From assembly GCF_040802235.1 (NCBI RefSeq), contig NC_133164.1, forward strand, positions 109,014,302 through 109,078,301: a stretch of DNA of 64,000 nt, given 5' to 3'. The stretch is from Manis javanica (Eukaryota; Chordata; Mammalia; Pholidota; Manidae). Of this stretch, positions 1 through 13,330 are shown piece after piece. Position 1 is the first letter of the stretch, and the number at the start of each line of letters is the position of its first letter. The notes under the pieces were generated by a model. The model worked only from the letters and a program-made list of their open reading frames with translations. It made no database searches and was not told the origin of the DNA. The translations under genes and the position numbers were made by a program.

Positions 1-1530
1 CACCTCAGGGCGAGTCTGCATGCAAGGCAGCAAGCTAGTCTCTGCCTCCAGGCCTCTCTGCTGCCTTGCAGCCCCAGAGCACTGGGAGGAGCTCTTTATA
101 TAAAGTCAATAATAACCTCTTGCCCACACATGTGCAAGCCTGTGCCTGTGAGCACTGCACGTGCCTGTGGGCAAGCAGACCAGGATCAGGTGAGAATCCT
201 GGCCATAGAACTTCCATTTTCTCTACAGGAAGATACTCATACTGTAGGGCTGAGTGAAAAGAATTTACAAAATAATATATGTCATTTGATTGTATTCATT
301 CTTTTTTGCACATTATAACACCTGTAAGACTTAGTCATTAGAATGCCAACAGTGGTTATTTCTAGGAGGGTAAGATTACAAGGTAATAAATAAAGGTAAA
401 ATTTATTTCTAATAAAGTTATGCATATTTCTCAGTTACTTACATAATTGATACATTTATACTTTCAATTCTAAGTTAATATTCCTAAAGCAGGCTTCATA
501 CCATGTCTTTTCTGTTAATTTCTCCTTACAGCCAGTTGGGAAGAATAAGTTTTGAGCACCCCACGGAAGACGTCTGGAAACCCACTGATGTCAAGGAACC
601 TGTGATAAGACCCTGCCACTGAAAACAGCACCTTCTTTTCAAGTCCTTTAAAATGAAACTGGGTAATGTAGTTGTCTGACTTAATCACTTCATGCCTTCT
701 GCCTGTAGGCTGTTACCTGCAATGTTTTTCTCTGAAGAAGAAAAAAGATTTTCTGGCTCTAATTGGCGGTGATCGCTCACTCACCCTGCAAGGCAGCCTT
801 CCCATCCCTCTGCTGCTGCACTCTGCCGCCCCCAGAGCGTGCATCACCCTCCTCTGCACTTGCTCCGAACCTCTAGTAACATGCACAACTTCCCTTGCTG
901 TCTGCCCCATTTCACTCGAAGCCCCGTGAGGACAAGGCCTGGGCTCTTGGGTTGGGTTGCTTTTCACCCTCCCTCCCAACACAATATCTGGCCGTGGCAC
1001 TGGCTCCATGCCTTTTGACCTAAATGAATGCACTGGATTGATTGATCAGTCCAACAGCCCTTTCTCAGCTCCCAAAGCAAACCTAGTTACAGGTGAGTGG
1101 CATGGGGTGGGGGCAGGGTGGGGACAGAGAGATTTATAAGGCTAGAATCACTATTTGTTAAAATCATGCTTCAGAATCCCCAAAATCTTCCATGAAGTTC
1201 AGTAGACACAGTTTTGTGAGTAAAATCTGCTTTTATAATACAAAGGTATAAATTTATAAAATACATAATAATATGCATTATATGATAGAATGCATATGAA
1301 AACAGAGCTGTTCAGAATATTTAAGGGAGAGAAAACAGACAGTGCACAGTGTGACTTGTGAAAATATGACTCCACAGAGTGAATCCCTGTTCCTGTGTAG
1401 CACCTTGAGCTTCCTATCACAGCTTGTAGCACAGTTTGATCAGTTTGCCTACATGTCTGTTGCCCCCGTGTGTTCCTTTCCGTCCTCAAGAGCTCAGCAC
1501 AATGCTGACCACAGTTCAGTAATGATACAT

Positions 1531-1770
1531 AAAGCTTACTGAGCCCTTAATATGTATCAGACACTGTACTAGGTGTTTGTTCATTATCTTACATTTGGAC
1601 GTTATCCCATATCTTCAATAAGCCTAAGGGGTTCATTACCCAAATTTTACAGAGCAATTAATTCACTTGCTGTTTCATTATATGCTGTTGCATAAAATGA
1701 CCCAAGTAGTCTGGGAAAAGTCAGGATTCAAACGCAGCTCTCATTCTGCTTCCAAATCCCACACTCATGA
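1531..1770 (-). repeat. MIR SINE, diverged
   Basis: Reads like the reverse complement of MIR: 'cttactgagcccttaatatg', then a cattatctta / ttacagag core, ending 'tcaggattcaaacgcagctc'. The order of the segments fits an old, degraded copy. Confidence 0.65.
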
Positions 1771-2254
1771 CCCTTGTATTATTTTGCATCTCCATTATAA
1801 AGAGTGTGATTTAATGAACAGTTAATGAACATTTACTAATTTGTAATTACTTAACAGAGAGTCTTGGAATGGGACATGGCTAGAAAAGTGAATAACAAAG
1901 GTGGTTGATTTGACTAGAGTAAGAAGACATTATTAATGTCCAATCAGAAAATAAATTTCAGGGAGAAGATACTCAACTGAAAAAAGCTGATGGCCCCCAA
2001 TCCTTTGGTAACACATCCACTACCTGAAGTATTATGTGTACAGGAGCAACAAGTACTGTATGAAGAAGCACAAATCCAAGTAAATATAAGATACTAAGGT
2101 ACACAGGGAGCGGCTGGGTGCTGTAGGTATATTTTGTTTATGTTCCACCATGATAGGAAAATGGTAAGTGGCATCAATCAAGACATAGAGAAAAGCATCA
2201 AGATATGTTACTAATGTTTTTTATTTTCAGACAGGTAGGGACCCAGTCAGGAAT

Positions 2255-2370
2255 TTGCAAGTCAGAGCCCTAAGTTCCTTTCTGCCTCTAATACAGTTAA
2301 CTCCATGAACTTGGGCACATCCCTGAAGCTCAGGTTAACCAACTGTGAACTTGGGATAAATTAAAAGGTG
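2255..2370 (+). repeat. MIR SINE fragment
   Basis: Contains the MIR-like order of a 'gaacttgggca' block followed by a pyrimidine/purine 'ctcaggttaaccaactgtga' segment. It is short and diverged. Confidence 0.45.
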
Positions 2371-2680
2371 CAGGGTTGTTTGTTGACAGCCATATGCTTC
2401 TTTTCTCATGTGCATCTCCCACGGGCCTATCATAGGAGGCACAGTCCAAGGCAGCCCAACTCCCCCGGCCACAGATCACCTGCATGAAATGTATGCGGGC
2501 GTAATTGAGTTTCCCTGGAATAGGACGTTGTTGAAGTGGTTGGCCTGCGTGCTAAAAGGGCTCAGATGCAAAGCACAGTGCATGTGTGAGCAAGCAAATG
2601 TGAGGACCCTTTAAAACAAATACTCGTATATTACATGTGAATTTCCCAATGTATTAAGTATATGTGATTTATATAATATT

Positions 2681-2704
2681 GTGTGTGTGTGTGTGTGTGT
2701 GTGT
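2681..2704 (+). repeat. (GT)12 microsatellite
   Basis: Twelve uninterrupted GT units. Confidence 0.97.
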
Positions 2705-4264
2705 CACACCCCTCAGTGCTCTGGTATAAGCAAAATTCACAGCTTCTTGTATTTCAGAGTTTGTGCCTGGGTGAATTGGCTAAACATAGAAAATGTTCCA
2801 AAATAGCTCCTGGATCCACTTGAAAGGCACTAGAGGTTTGTAGTTGCCCATGGCAGTGACTAGAATACAGAAACCAGCTAAGGGGCCAGGTTAAGGAGCG
2901 ACCTGGAGAAGAAAGGAACTCCTCCCTTCCCTGGTCACACCAAGGCTGAGAATCCAGTCTGTGGGTATCTCTGTGCCTCTGTCCCTTTCTCACGAGCAGC
3001 CTCTGCTTTAACGACTAGGTTCCTTTTCAGCCCAGGAGGAAGAGAGAATTGAAAACCATATTGATCAGTATTGCTTCTTGTTAGCTTGGTGAGATAATAT
3101 TTAAGAGGGAAGAAAAAGAAGTTGAAAGTTCTACATAGAAGGATTTGCAGATGGTGAGAGAATTTAGATACCTACCCTACATGCCCTTGGCCCTGCCCAC
3201 CCAGGCTCTGTATTGCGAAGAGTGAGACATGAGGACCAATCCCATGGCCTCCTACCTCAGTGGAGTTTGCTAGATGTGTGTTAGTTGAATGCCTCCTCTC
3301 TAAGGTAGCCTATAAAGCAATTCCCAAAAACAGAAGGTATTTGAAAATACATCGACAGCCAAGAATGTTTATGAATCAGAAGCACAGCTGAGTGAACTGA
3401 TTTAAACTAGTAATTCTATGGATGTGCTCCTGAGTGGTAACTTGACTCAACTCCGCACATATCCATCATTCATCTATTTCAGCTCCATTATTACTTATCA
3501 AACAAGCACATTGTGCCAGGCAGTGTGCCGCTACCATACATCAGCTTCCATACCCATGTTGTCAGACACCTTGGAATAGCCTAGAAAACCGAGGTCTTCC
3601 TTGAACACAAAGATGGACAGGAAACGCTCAAAGCCAAACTATGAGACAATGACATTGATGTTCACCGCTGAGACACAAAGGGTGGTCTGGATGAGTGCAG
3701 AGAGCACTAGCTTGGAAGCTGTCCCCATGCCACCACCAGTTTGCTGAGTATTGGGTAAATTAGGTTGATTTTCTGCCCTAGTTTCTTTTCTGTAAAATCT
3801 ATGTCTATAAAATAAAGATAAATCTTTACCTATAAAATCAAAAGATTCTTTTTACTTACTTCATTTTTACTGACGTTTTATCCTGCACCTACTAAGAACA
3901 AAGTTCTGTGTTAGTTCACAGCAGAGAGTCTACAAAATATATGTAAAAGCACAGAAGAGTATATGAAGGCACTGTTATTATTGTTAAATAGTTTGATGGT
4001 TAATGTTTCCAGAATATTCCATGCAATCTGAAAACATAAAGAGTAGACTCCATGTGGCAGGGGCAAGCACATTATCATAGCAGAGAATCAGTGACCACCA
4101 CAGGGAATTTTCCTGGGATCAATGACAGAGGAGACATCTCTGTTGGGCACACACATCAGGGGCGAGGAGAAGAGGATTAACATTGAGAGGCTGGCAAAGG
4201 AGAGACAACTAGACATTTCAACAGAAGAGTCTGAAACGGTTTTAACACTGCCCTGACATTTCAT

Positions 4265-4412
4265 AGAGCTTTTTAGAGCTGGAAGAAACTTTACAAGTAG
4301 TCCAACTCCTTCACTTAATAGATGAGGAAACTGAGGAGCAGAAAAATGCAGGCATAGAAGCAAAACCAAGCCTAGACTTGAGTCATATTTCCTGACTCTC
4401 AGACATCTTCCA
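4265..4412 (-). repeat. MIR3-like SINE, reverse orientation
   Basis: Carries 'tagagctggaag', 'gtccaactc' and 'agatgaggaaactgagg', the hallmark reverse-complement core of MIR/MIR3, followed by a degraded tail. Confidence 0.75.
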
Positions 4413-5029
4413 CCCAAACTGCATGAAAATCTTCAGATGTGTTAGAGAGATGGTCAGCATTTTATTATACATTTCTGAGCTAGGACTATTGCCTAGCCCA
4501 AGAAAGCAGTTATTCTGAAGTTTAAAAAAGGCGAGAGAACAAATTTTCCAAACTAGGAGTAGAGATATAAAAATCATACAGTAGATGACTAAAGAATAGT
4601 TTTAAATCATGGAGGCCTCTTAAAAAAAGAGTCACTTAGATGATAAACAGGAGTTTTATAGAAAGCTTTTTGGCAGTGGGGGGTGAACAACTGGTAGTCT
4701 TTCTATTATAAATAGCACCAATGTCATTTTAAAAATTGGAAGACAATTGCAATGCTGGAAGGCAGGAACTAGGATTTTTCTCGTCTGCCACCAATCATTC
4801 ATGAGGCCCGTCGGGTAAACTGTTGTCACCACATGGGAACTGGAGTAACAGGGCAGCTGGTCAAACACAGGTAACCCGCAAGGTGAATCCAGCACCATCA
4901 GTGAAACTGAGGGGAGAGAACAGAGTGCCAGCACATGGGCCCGGGTGATACCCTTCTGCCTGCTGGCAGACCCCGCCCCATCTCCTCTGAGCATCCTGGC
5001 AGCAGCTGCAGCACCTGTAGGGACCTCCT

Positions 5030-5265
5030 GTGAGATTAGCTCTAGCACAGGCTCCCACGTCCAAATCCCAGCTCTGCCACTTAAGCTGGTGACTTTAGGC
5101 AAATTGCCTCAGTTTTCTCAACTGTGAAATAAAGGTCATAATATTGTCATACAGTGGAGATGAGGGGTTTTTTTTGTTTTTTGTCTAGTTAATGTGCATA
5201 AAACACTTAGAACAGGGCTTGGCATATAGAAAATGTCCAATCAGGTAGCAGCGATGATTAGCCAT
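5030..5265 (+). repeat. MIR SINE
   Basis: Shows 'aatcccagctctgccactta', 'actttaggcaaattgcctca', 'ctcaactgtgaaat', and the 3' part 'aacacttagaacagggcttg' with 'gcatatag': a nearly full-length MIR in plus orientation. It is interrupted by a T-rich run near 5168. Confidence 0.85.
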
Positions 5266-6974
5266 AGCCCAGTTCTGGCATTTCTGTTCCAAACAATAAC
5301 CAGTTACTGTCCTTAAACTGGACTTTAATTGAATGACGCAATAAGGATACAACCACAGCTAGATTGTACTTAGCAGGGAAATTGCAATGAATTGCAGGAT
5401 GCTCTACCTAAGACAATACACTTATAGGTTTAACTGTGAGCCCCACATCCTCTCGGCGAGGAGGAGTCGCTTATCTCACACCATTACTCCCAGTATGCAA
5501 GCTCCCAACTTATCCGGAGGTCACCAGGCGGGCTGCTGAGAAGGACAGCTTCATCACTGTGCTTTGAGAGGAACTGGTACAAACTCCCAATGGCAGCCTC
5601 TGGGACCTACTGCCTTTCTGGCAAATGCTGGTGACCTCAGGTGCTCTGCTCCCTGCTGTTGCACCCTCACCCCAACCCCCACCATGCTGCTGCAACTGCT
5701 CCAGTAACCATGTCAGAAAAAAACAAACTGTTTCTGAGCATCTCAATTCCCCCAGCCAGCCAAAGGAAGAGAACCCTAGGGGCCACGGGAAGGCCTTTCT
5801 CTCGTGTCTCTCCTGCATCCCAGCCACCTTGACTCCCAAAGGCCTAGGGTCATTCATATGTGTTAGGTATACAGGGTCCTGGGATCAGCAAGATGGGCTC
5901 AGTCCTTGCCCTCCCGCAGCTCACTGTCTACTTTGGGGTAGGGATAAGATGAGCAAGGGAGCACAACGCGTGTCTTAAGCAATCACAGTGGTCCGAGGGA
6001 GGCTTAGGGGCTCGGGGCAGGCTTCCAGAAGGAGGCGATCAGTGACTACAATCAGCTAAGCCATCAATTTCTGTCCATCTCTTTCTGGCTTCTTACATAT
6101 CCTCCCACCTCTTTCATGATATTTTGGCAGAAAAGAAGTGGCCGGGGACAGTGCCACTAAGAGGGAATTTCACTGGGGGAAGGAGGGCCCAGAGACACCC
6201 TACTCCACCCCCTTCACTGTTCCATCATTCTTCAAAAAGCAAAGCAGCTGAATCTCACAGCTGAGACCAGAGGGCAGGCCCAACTCTTATTTTCTAACAA
6301 CCCTAACGCCCCTCCGCGTAACAGCAAAAGCCAATCCAACCTCATCTGAATGCAGTCTAAGGCTCAGTTCCACTTAGGGCCGCCTGTGGTCACCTGTGCC
6401 TCTTGCAGCCAATCAGCTCGCCTGTGGCCCCTCACCAGGCATCCCATGCGTTCCACGGGGCCTGTAGACATTGCTGTTGTATTTTAGTGGCATCAGAAAG
6501 TGGATCAGACCAGGCCTCACACTTCAGCAAACAGCACCTGGACGCTCGCTGTCCCTGCCTCTTGCCTCAGGCATTGGGTGGGGAGTCCTGGCAACTCTTG
6601 ACAACACTTTCAAGTTTACGGGCATGGATGGCTCTTGCTGTCTTTGCAGACTAAAAAGCTAGAGATCTGAGAGCATGAAGCGAACTGCCAAACATCCGCA
6701 GTGGGTCAGAGACGCTCCGGACTGGGCCCCAGCTCTCTCTCACTTTGGTCCGTGCACAGTACACAACTGCCAGCAGAAGGGGAAGGTGGACGCTTTAGTG
6801 ATCCATTTTAAATAAAGAAACTTTAAAAGGTCACGGTTTCTTAAAGCTGCATGCCATATACACATGTATTCAATTGTGAGAGCAATTCTACATTTTCAAA
6901 TTGTTAGACGTTTGGGGGCACAGAGATAAAGACAGCAGTAGAGTATGGTAGCAAAAGAGGAAATTCAACACTTG

Positions 6975-7055
6975 TTTGACCCTTGATGAGAGCTGTACCC
7001 CCTCGTGCTTGACACATCACTGACACTCAATAAATATTTGTTGAATGAGTAAGTC
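6975..7055 (+). repeat. L2 LINE 3' end
   Basis: Ends with the L2 signature 'actcaataaatatttgttga' plus 'atgagta', preceded by a degraded 'tgcttgacacatcactgaca' block. Confidence 0.75.
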
Positions 7056-7064
7056 CATTAAATA

Positions 7065-9570
7065 TATGCCTCATGTAGTAGTAGAATTCATACACAGAAA
7101 TCCTGGCTGAGGCTTGATTATTAGGTAACAGCCAACAAACTCATGAAGTGACTCTACTTCTTTTATAGTCAGTTTCAGAAACACTGTTCTCATAATCCAA
7201 CTCTATACTTTCTCCTAATATAGTTCAAATTTGAAAGTACCAGCTGGGCTAGGCTGCCCAGTTGGATATGACCCAAGAAACCAAATATTCTTCCTAATGG
7301 CTAATGTGCTTTTATACATTATAAGTCACTTTGCATCTGTAATCAATGAAGAACTTGTTAGATAAACAAAAACTTATCTCCTCTGCTTGAAGTGTAAGTG
7401 TAGGCTAACAAATCAATTTATTATTTGCTCTCCCTTACTGTCAGCATTTGGTCTTTAGCTCTGATCTATATTAACATTGATTGTGTGAACGGTACATGTG
7501 TATGTGTGTGTGAACACATATGGTTTTTATATTTATTATAGAGATGCAATCAAATGCTTACAGCAGATTTTTCATTCCTGGGATCCATATAGGACAATCT
7601 CCTTATACAGCTATTGAGATGAAACACATACCCTCAAACGTGTGCAGCCTCTCTGTAGGGGAAAGTTCCAGAAGCAGCATGAGAAGTCACACCTTGAAAC
7701 ACGGCTGCAGCCGGGCTCATCTTCCCAGTATCATGTCATTAATAAAAATCTATCATCCCATCCTTATGCATCTGAATTTCATTTTCAAAATGTACTTTTA
7801 ATTTTTGTCCGCAGACTAATCTGCATCTCCCAGGTCTTGTGGAATTTTGGCTGGAAAGGAAAAAAGAGATAGGACACTCCCCCACGGGCCCACAGGCCTG
7901 GAACGCTGGGCCATTCTGTCTGGTTAAGAATGCAGGCATTAGAGCTACCTACGGGAGAGAATGGACAGTTTGAGGTCGAAACAAATGATAATGCTTTGCA
8001 AGTTTAAAACTAAAAAAAAAAAAAAAATAGGTAAAACCAAAAAATGTAATCAGACCAAGTTTTGGTGTGTGCAGTTTACTTTTCTTTTATTGGCAGCTAA
8101 ACCTCATCTTGTATTTAAGAACATTTTGAAATTTGTGCCTGTAATGTTTTCAATTAGAGGCTTTCTTGCATGTGATGCATCAAGGGAAAAAACAACACTT
8201 TGAGTTAGAACGAAGGTACTCCCAGAGACAAATATGATTAATGGGATAATCTTGCAGATTACAATAGTTAGAGGCAGTTCCTGCCATTCCGTGCTCTCCA
8301 AGGACGGAGACGACGCACTCGGATACAAACAGCTGCACATTCCTCAATACAATTATTACCCAACACAAGGCTGCATTCGGCGTGTTCAAATTCCTATAAT
8401 ATCCACATTTGGCCATTTCCTATTGTGCAACTTCAGTTTCAGAAGTTAAAGCTTCAAGTTCCATGTGATTACTTGATAGAGTTTACAAACGGAATTGATT
8501 TTCTAGAGCGTCATTAAAGGTTGCTCTGTGCGAAAGCAGACAAAAGAGTCCCCCCAACAAGCCAAACAGCTTTTATGAGGCATGTTGAAAGCATAAAGGG
8601 CAGTCCTGTCATCTGCCAGTCAGTCCCCCAGAGTCCCCCTAAGGGGCAGGTGAATGTTTTTATTCTTGGTTTGCAGGGAAGAAACAGCCACAGAGAAGTT
8701 GAGAGACTCGCCCCGGGCTTGGCTGAACTGATGATGGAGTGAGGATTAAGAATGCCAGGTTCCCTGTATCTGATTCCCATGCCCAGCCCACCAGGGAAGC
8801 CATCTCCTTCTAAAACTGTTGCTCAGCTCCACAATGAGCTTCAATAAGGAAAATATAAATTCCCCTATGTCTCTGTAGCAGATGCAAGCTATAGCGATAT
8901 TGGTTGAAATTTGATTATATGTAACCTTTTTCTTTTTTCCTGCTGTGGTAGAGATAACACCTTTGAAGAATCCTTAGTAAACTTCTGGACAAACAATAAT
9001 TCCCCCTTACATTTGTCCCACTCCATTTTTCATGCCAGGTTCTCTTTCTCAATATTAACATTTTGGGGACACACTGACAAATCCTCACTTTTTCTACTTG
9101 AAACAAACACTCTTCTTGTATAATGTGTTGGATCCTTCAGTATTGTTGCTGTTTGCCCAGGAGATTTTAGTCTCTTCACATTCCTCTGCAAATTGTCTCA
9201 GATGAACCAGACATAAACCTCACCAAGTAAAATTGTAACTCAAGGGATGTTTTCCTCAATGCCCTGCTCACTCCTGGTTGCACTATTTTCCTCTAAAAAG
9301 CTGGAGAGATTCCTCCCCACCTGAAGGTCAGCATCTTGAGCCTGGTTCTCTAGCAAAAGTAGAAAAATTTGCAAGTGTTCATACTAAGATATAAATAACT
9401 GATGACAGCTTGAAGTACTCATAGACATTTGTATCTTGCAAGATCCAAAGCTTTCAACTATAGAGAAGATGTTAGTCTGATGAAAGTTCAGGTGTGTAAC
9501 AGGTGAAGGGAGATCTGAGCGGTGTGGAGTGAGAGAGGGGTGGGGGGAGTTACCGCAATTCCTGAAGTCA
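7065..9570. other. Intergenic unique sequence; candidate conserved non-coding block inside
   Basis: No protein-coding gene is recognised and I match no repeat family over most of it. About 8040-8560 is rich in homeodomain-type TAAT/ATTA words (such as 'ttaatggg', 'caattatt') and retains several isolated CpGs in an otherwise AT-rich context. That is the texture I associate with constrained regulatory DNA. Confidence 0.4.
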
Positions 9571-9577
9571 CCATGTG

Positions 9578-9765
9578 CTGCAGTGTTTCTTAAGCTTCAG
9601 CGTGTATCGGGCATGCCCTGGGGGACTTGTTAAAATACAGATTGCTGGCCCAGTCCCCAGAGTTACTGATGAGTAGGTGTGGGATTCGGCCCAAGAATTT
9701 ACATATTTAACAAACTCCCAGGTGATGCTGCTGGCTGGTGACCCACGTTTCGGGGTGGCAGGGCC
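9578..9765 (+). mobile_element. MER5A-type hAT-Charlie DNA transposon (non-autonomous)
   Basis: Begins 'cagtgtttcttaagcttcag', has 'gggggacttgttaaaataca', 'agattgctgg', and ends 'caaactcccaggtgatgctg' with 'ctggtgacccacg'. This matches the MER5 consensus order along its full length. Confidence 0.85.
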
Positions 9766-9839
9766 ATCGACACTGCATGCTCCATCGACACCGAAAGACC
9801 ATCTCCACAACAACTGTTCGTGGCGCCCAAAGTCAAATA

Positions 9840-11790
9840 AATTCAGCTTTTAAAGAAAGGGTTGATGCCCCCACCTGAGCAGGTAAATGACTTAAGAGAA
9901 TATGCATAAGTGGAATGGAGATTTTGGCTAAAGAGCCTTCCTTTGCAATTCTCAGGTTATCCGAAGAAAGCAGAGGAGTGAGCTAGGGATACTTTACCAA
10001 GGACAGCTTCTCAGGGTGTTCAGATACAAGGATGACCATACAGATGTAGCCCGGTACCCAGGGATCAGCCACCAAGCGTTTACAGATCAATACCCACACC
10101 TTGAACTGCACTTGGTAGCAAGTTAAATACCAGTGGGAACTGCACAGTGTACACCCCAAGGTGTAAGCAATGATTTGCAAAGATTCTTTAATTAGAGCCA
10201 ATAGGATATATCTCTTCCTTTTTTAATTCCACTCTACCTAGTTTGCTAGTGACTTTATTTTTCTTGCATACATCACAGATATGATTTAGGGGAAGAGTAC
10301 AACACTGACAATCTAAAAGCCTGAACTTTTATTAACTTATACAAAGTGGAACCTATCACCACATAGAAAATAGGTGTGTCAACTTAGGCACTACAAGACC
10401 TAAGTAGAGAAAACAATTACTAAAATCCAACTGGTCTCCAACACGAGTGTTAGTGATGTCACTCAACATCTATATTATAAGGAGGCTATAATGAGAATGA
10501 AAGAGAGATGAAGGCTGCCCCCTTACCTCTCCACCTGTAGAAACATAAAGAACATGTTGTTTCCATTTGAAATAGTGAAAAAATTAAGAAGAATGTGAGA
10601 TTAATTTTCAATGTCTATCATATGTCCTTTGGTAAAAAATACATCTAAGTTAATTTTTTTTCTCCTGTGGAGCTAGAGAGCACCCTCTAGGTTTTTAGAT
10701 TTAGAAGAACACAGTTTCTCCCCGCTCCTCTCTCTTCAACAGAAAACTTCCTAAGGACTTGAAAGGCAGGCGTGACTTCCAACCTCTATCCAAATACACA
10801 TGTAGACTTTTGAATGAATATAAACATCTTCATTACATTTGTTTTCCTCTTTTATTCTAGCTACATCCGCTGCGGTTTCAGGCTTCTCAATGCCAAGTTG
10901 TGGGCAATCATTTTCTAAGTCAGTTAAAAGGCCTTTAGGTTAAGCAGTAATTTAGACTGTAATAATAGTCTGTGGTGGTTTCCCAATACAATCCTGTAAA
11001 AGCAAAGAAAACACATCAGTTCTCTGAAAGTTGGCTTCTCTTTTTCCAGAGCTCAAGTGCATTTGAGGTGCCTTAAACCATGAATATCCCAGAACTATAT
11101 ACAATTGGGTGGAAAATTAGATCAGTCCTTTTTTATATATTGTTCATATTTTGGAAAATGAATAACTTCCCTCTTCTAAGTGGGAAAGTGTGCAAAATTG
11201 AACTGATATATCAATGTGTTTTGGGTTAAAATGTTTACATTTCCTGAGTCTGGTCAGATATACAAATAAAAGTCAAGATCACCACCATCAACTCACTCTT
11301 GTAAAAATCCTTAAATGGAACCTTCTTTCTCCCTGATTTCTCTAATTGATTATTCATTTCCCTTTGGAGGGGTGGAGGCGGGGGACTGAGGAAACTTAGA
11401 ATTCTCCCCAAAATGGTCATGGTCATGTAGTAGATTAATAGCATTCAGGACACTGAATTCATTTAACCAAGTAATCAGTTGAGGGCCCACTGCGTGTTAT
11501 GTATCTCAGGAAATGTTAGGCACTGGGGAGTTTACCTACTAGTTTATGTTAGGCACATCGGGAAATTCAAAACTGTTTAAAGAGGTCAGATTAACACCCA
11601 TGAAAAGACTGGGGAATGATGAGAATGGCACTGGATTATATACTACATGGTGAGACGCTGATCATAAGGAAACAAAGTGAGAGTTTAACCTCATAAAAAT
11701 TCTGGTTTTGTTATCTAGAATCCTGATTCAGCAGTCTTCTCTCCTACTTGGCAGAGAATGAATGGACAGCAGAGTTGCAGGACGGAAGGA
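9840..11790. other. Intergenic DNA, no gene seen
   Basis: No exon-like or recognisable coding sequence and no confident repeat family. Runs of poly-T and short AT-rich stretches only. Confidence 0.6.
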
Positions 11791-11799
11791 CAGGTGTGA

Positions 11800-11970
11800 C
11801 ATTACAGGCACCGGATTTCTGAACGTGGTCAAATTCCTTGACTTCTCAATATTTTGACCCATAAAGCAGAAATCGTAATACCTGCCTCACAGAGTAATGA
11901 GGATTAAATAACTCACTTAAAACCCCTTAGCATGCTGCTCATAACAGAAAGAGAACTAAATGGTAGCTGT
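11800..11970 (+). repeat. MIR SINE
   Basis: Contains 'caaattccttgacttctcaa', 'atacctgcctcacagagtaa' and 'tgaggattaaataactcact', the central and 3' part of MIR, then a degraded 'cttagcatgctgctcataac'. Confidence 0.8.
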
Positions 11971-12284
11971 TATGAAAGTAAGTGGTCATTGTTCCAGTGG
12001 GATCCAGTCCTCATCACTTGGTCTACTTTGCTTTGGGCAAAGAATAATTTACCTCCCCAGGCATGGTGTGGAAACCTGGGTGGGTCAAAAGACACAGGCC
12101 TTCAACACCCTTTTTTCCTGACTCATTTATTTGGGATTTTCATACCATGCTTGCCCCCATTCTCTCACCTCTTCTCCTATTTTCTCTCCACACTAGATTC
12201 AGAGGCTCTCTCCAGTCTTTCTCTTTTGAACGTAAAATTAATCTTTGGAAGAAAAATAACCTCTTATATGTAAATAGTTTATCT

Positions 12285-12495
12285 AACTTTACAAAGCACC
12301 TGTATGCCTTGTATCATTTTACTCTTATAAAACCTTGTAAGATAGTTAACACCAGTATGTGTTCTCATCTATAAAGTAGGAACAGTAGGGCCCAGAGAGG
12401 TTGCAGAATTTGCTTAAAATCACACAGTGAGATTCTAGCAGAGTCTGGGTGACAGCCTAATCCTTCTCATCCACAGTTCTGTGCAATTTCCACTG
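12285..12495 (-). repeat. MIR SINE, reverse orientation
   Basis: Reverse-complement MIR order: 'acaaagcacctgtatgcctt', 'ctcatctataaagtaggaac', 'gggcccagagaggttgcaga', 'aaatcacacagtgag', and a diverged tail. Confidence 0.8.
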
Positions 12496-12599
12496 AGACA
12501 TTGCCCCTAGAGCTTATTGCAGTATGTCTATACTTTGCCTGGAAACCCTTACGATAATAGCCTGAAAGTTGTAAGGGACATAGTGAGATGACTTGCATT

Positions 12600-13330
12600 C
12601 ATTCATGTATTCCCTCAATAAATATTTATTGAGTGCCAACTATGTGCCAACCCCTCTTCTAGGCATGAAACAAGGCAGTAAACACAGAGACAATGATTTC
12701 TATTCTTATGAAGTTTACATTTTACTGGAGGGGACAGACAATAAGCAAGTTAAACATTTAAGTTCTTGGATATTGATAAGGAGAGAAATGAAGCAGCGAA
12801 GAGGAGTGAGAAGTAGGGAATCAGCGTCAGAGAGTTTGGTGGGGAGAGGGGTGCTGCAATTTTAGTTGGCAGTGGCCAGGAAGAGGGCTCCAGTAGAGAC
12901 TGGAGCAGTGAGAGAGTGGTCTTTGAAGTTTCTGGGAGAAGTGAATTCTGGAGAGTAGCAACGAAGCCCAAAGTTCACAGAGCTGGGACTCTTCCTGGAA
13001 TAATTACAGAACAGGCGAGCCAGTGACTCAGCCGGGAGAGTGGAGCTGAAGAAAGGATGGGAGATAAAGAGGAATAAGGAGATGGGCAGGGGCAAGAGCC
13101 AGATTGGGGGCAGAGGCTGGGGAGCTGTGAATCACTGTCAGGACTTTGCTTTTGCTTCAGTAAAGTGTGGAGCCACTGCAGGGTTCCGAGCAGGGGAGTG
13201 TTAAATGATGTTAGCAGCTGTTGCGTCAAGCACAGACTCTAGGGGGATGGGGCAAGGTGCAAGCAGGGAGACAGTGAGGAGCCATTTCAATCATCCAGAT
13301 GCAAGTCAAGTTAGTGGCTTGGGTCATACC
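12600..13330 (+). repeat. Ancient mammalian dispersed repeat, class not assigned
   Basis: Starts with the very common mammalian block 'aatatttattgagtgccaac', 'tatgtgccaa', 'aagtttacattttactgg', 'gacagacaataagcaagt'. It continues through purine-rich sequence to 'gtgtggagccactgcagggt' and 'gagcaggggagtgtta'. I recognise this as a repeat seen many times in mammalian DNA but cannot name the family with certainty. The ORFs inside are incidental. Confidence 0.55.

Larger units (their letters stand above)
1..6960. other. Intergenic DNA downstream of TXNL1, no gene seen
   Basis: Open frames are short and show no recognisable protein. I see MIR-type SINE pieces near 1.5, 2.3, 4.3 and 5.1 kb and a (GT)12 run at 2681-2704. 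The rest is unassigned, probably old decayed repeats plus unique sequence. The stretch at 5.85-6.05 kb resembles a diverged mammalian dispersed repeat. Confidence 0.7.

Noticed and set aside
4656-5102. 148-residue minus-strand open frame
   Set aside because: Overlaps a MIR SINE and contains no recognisable domain.
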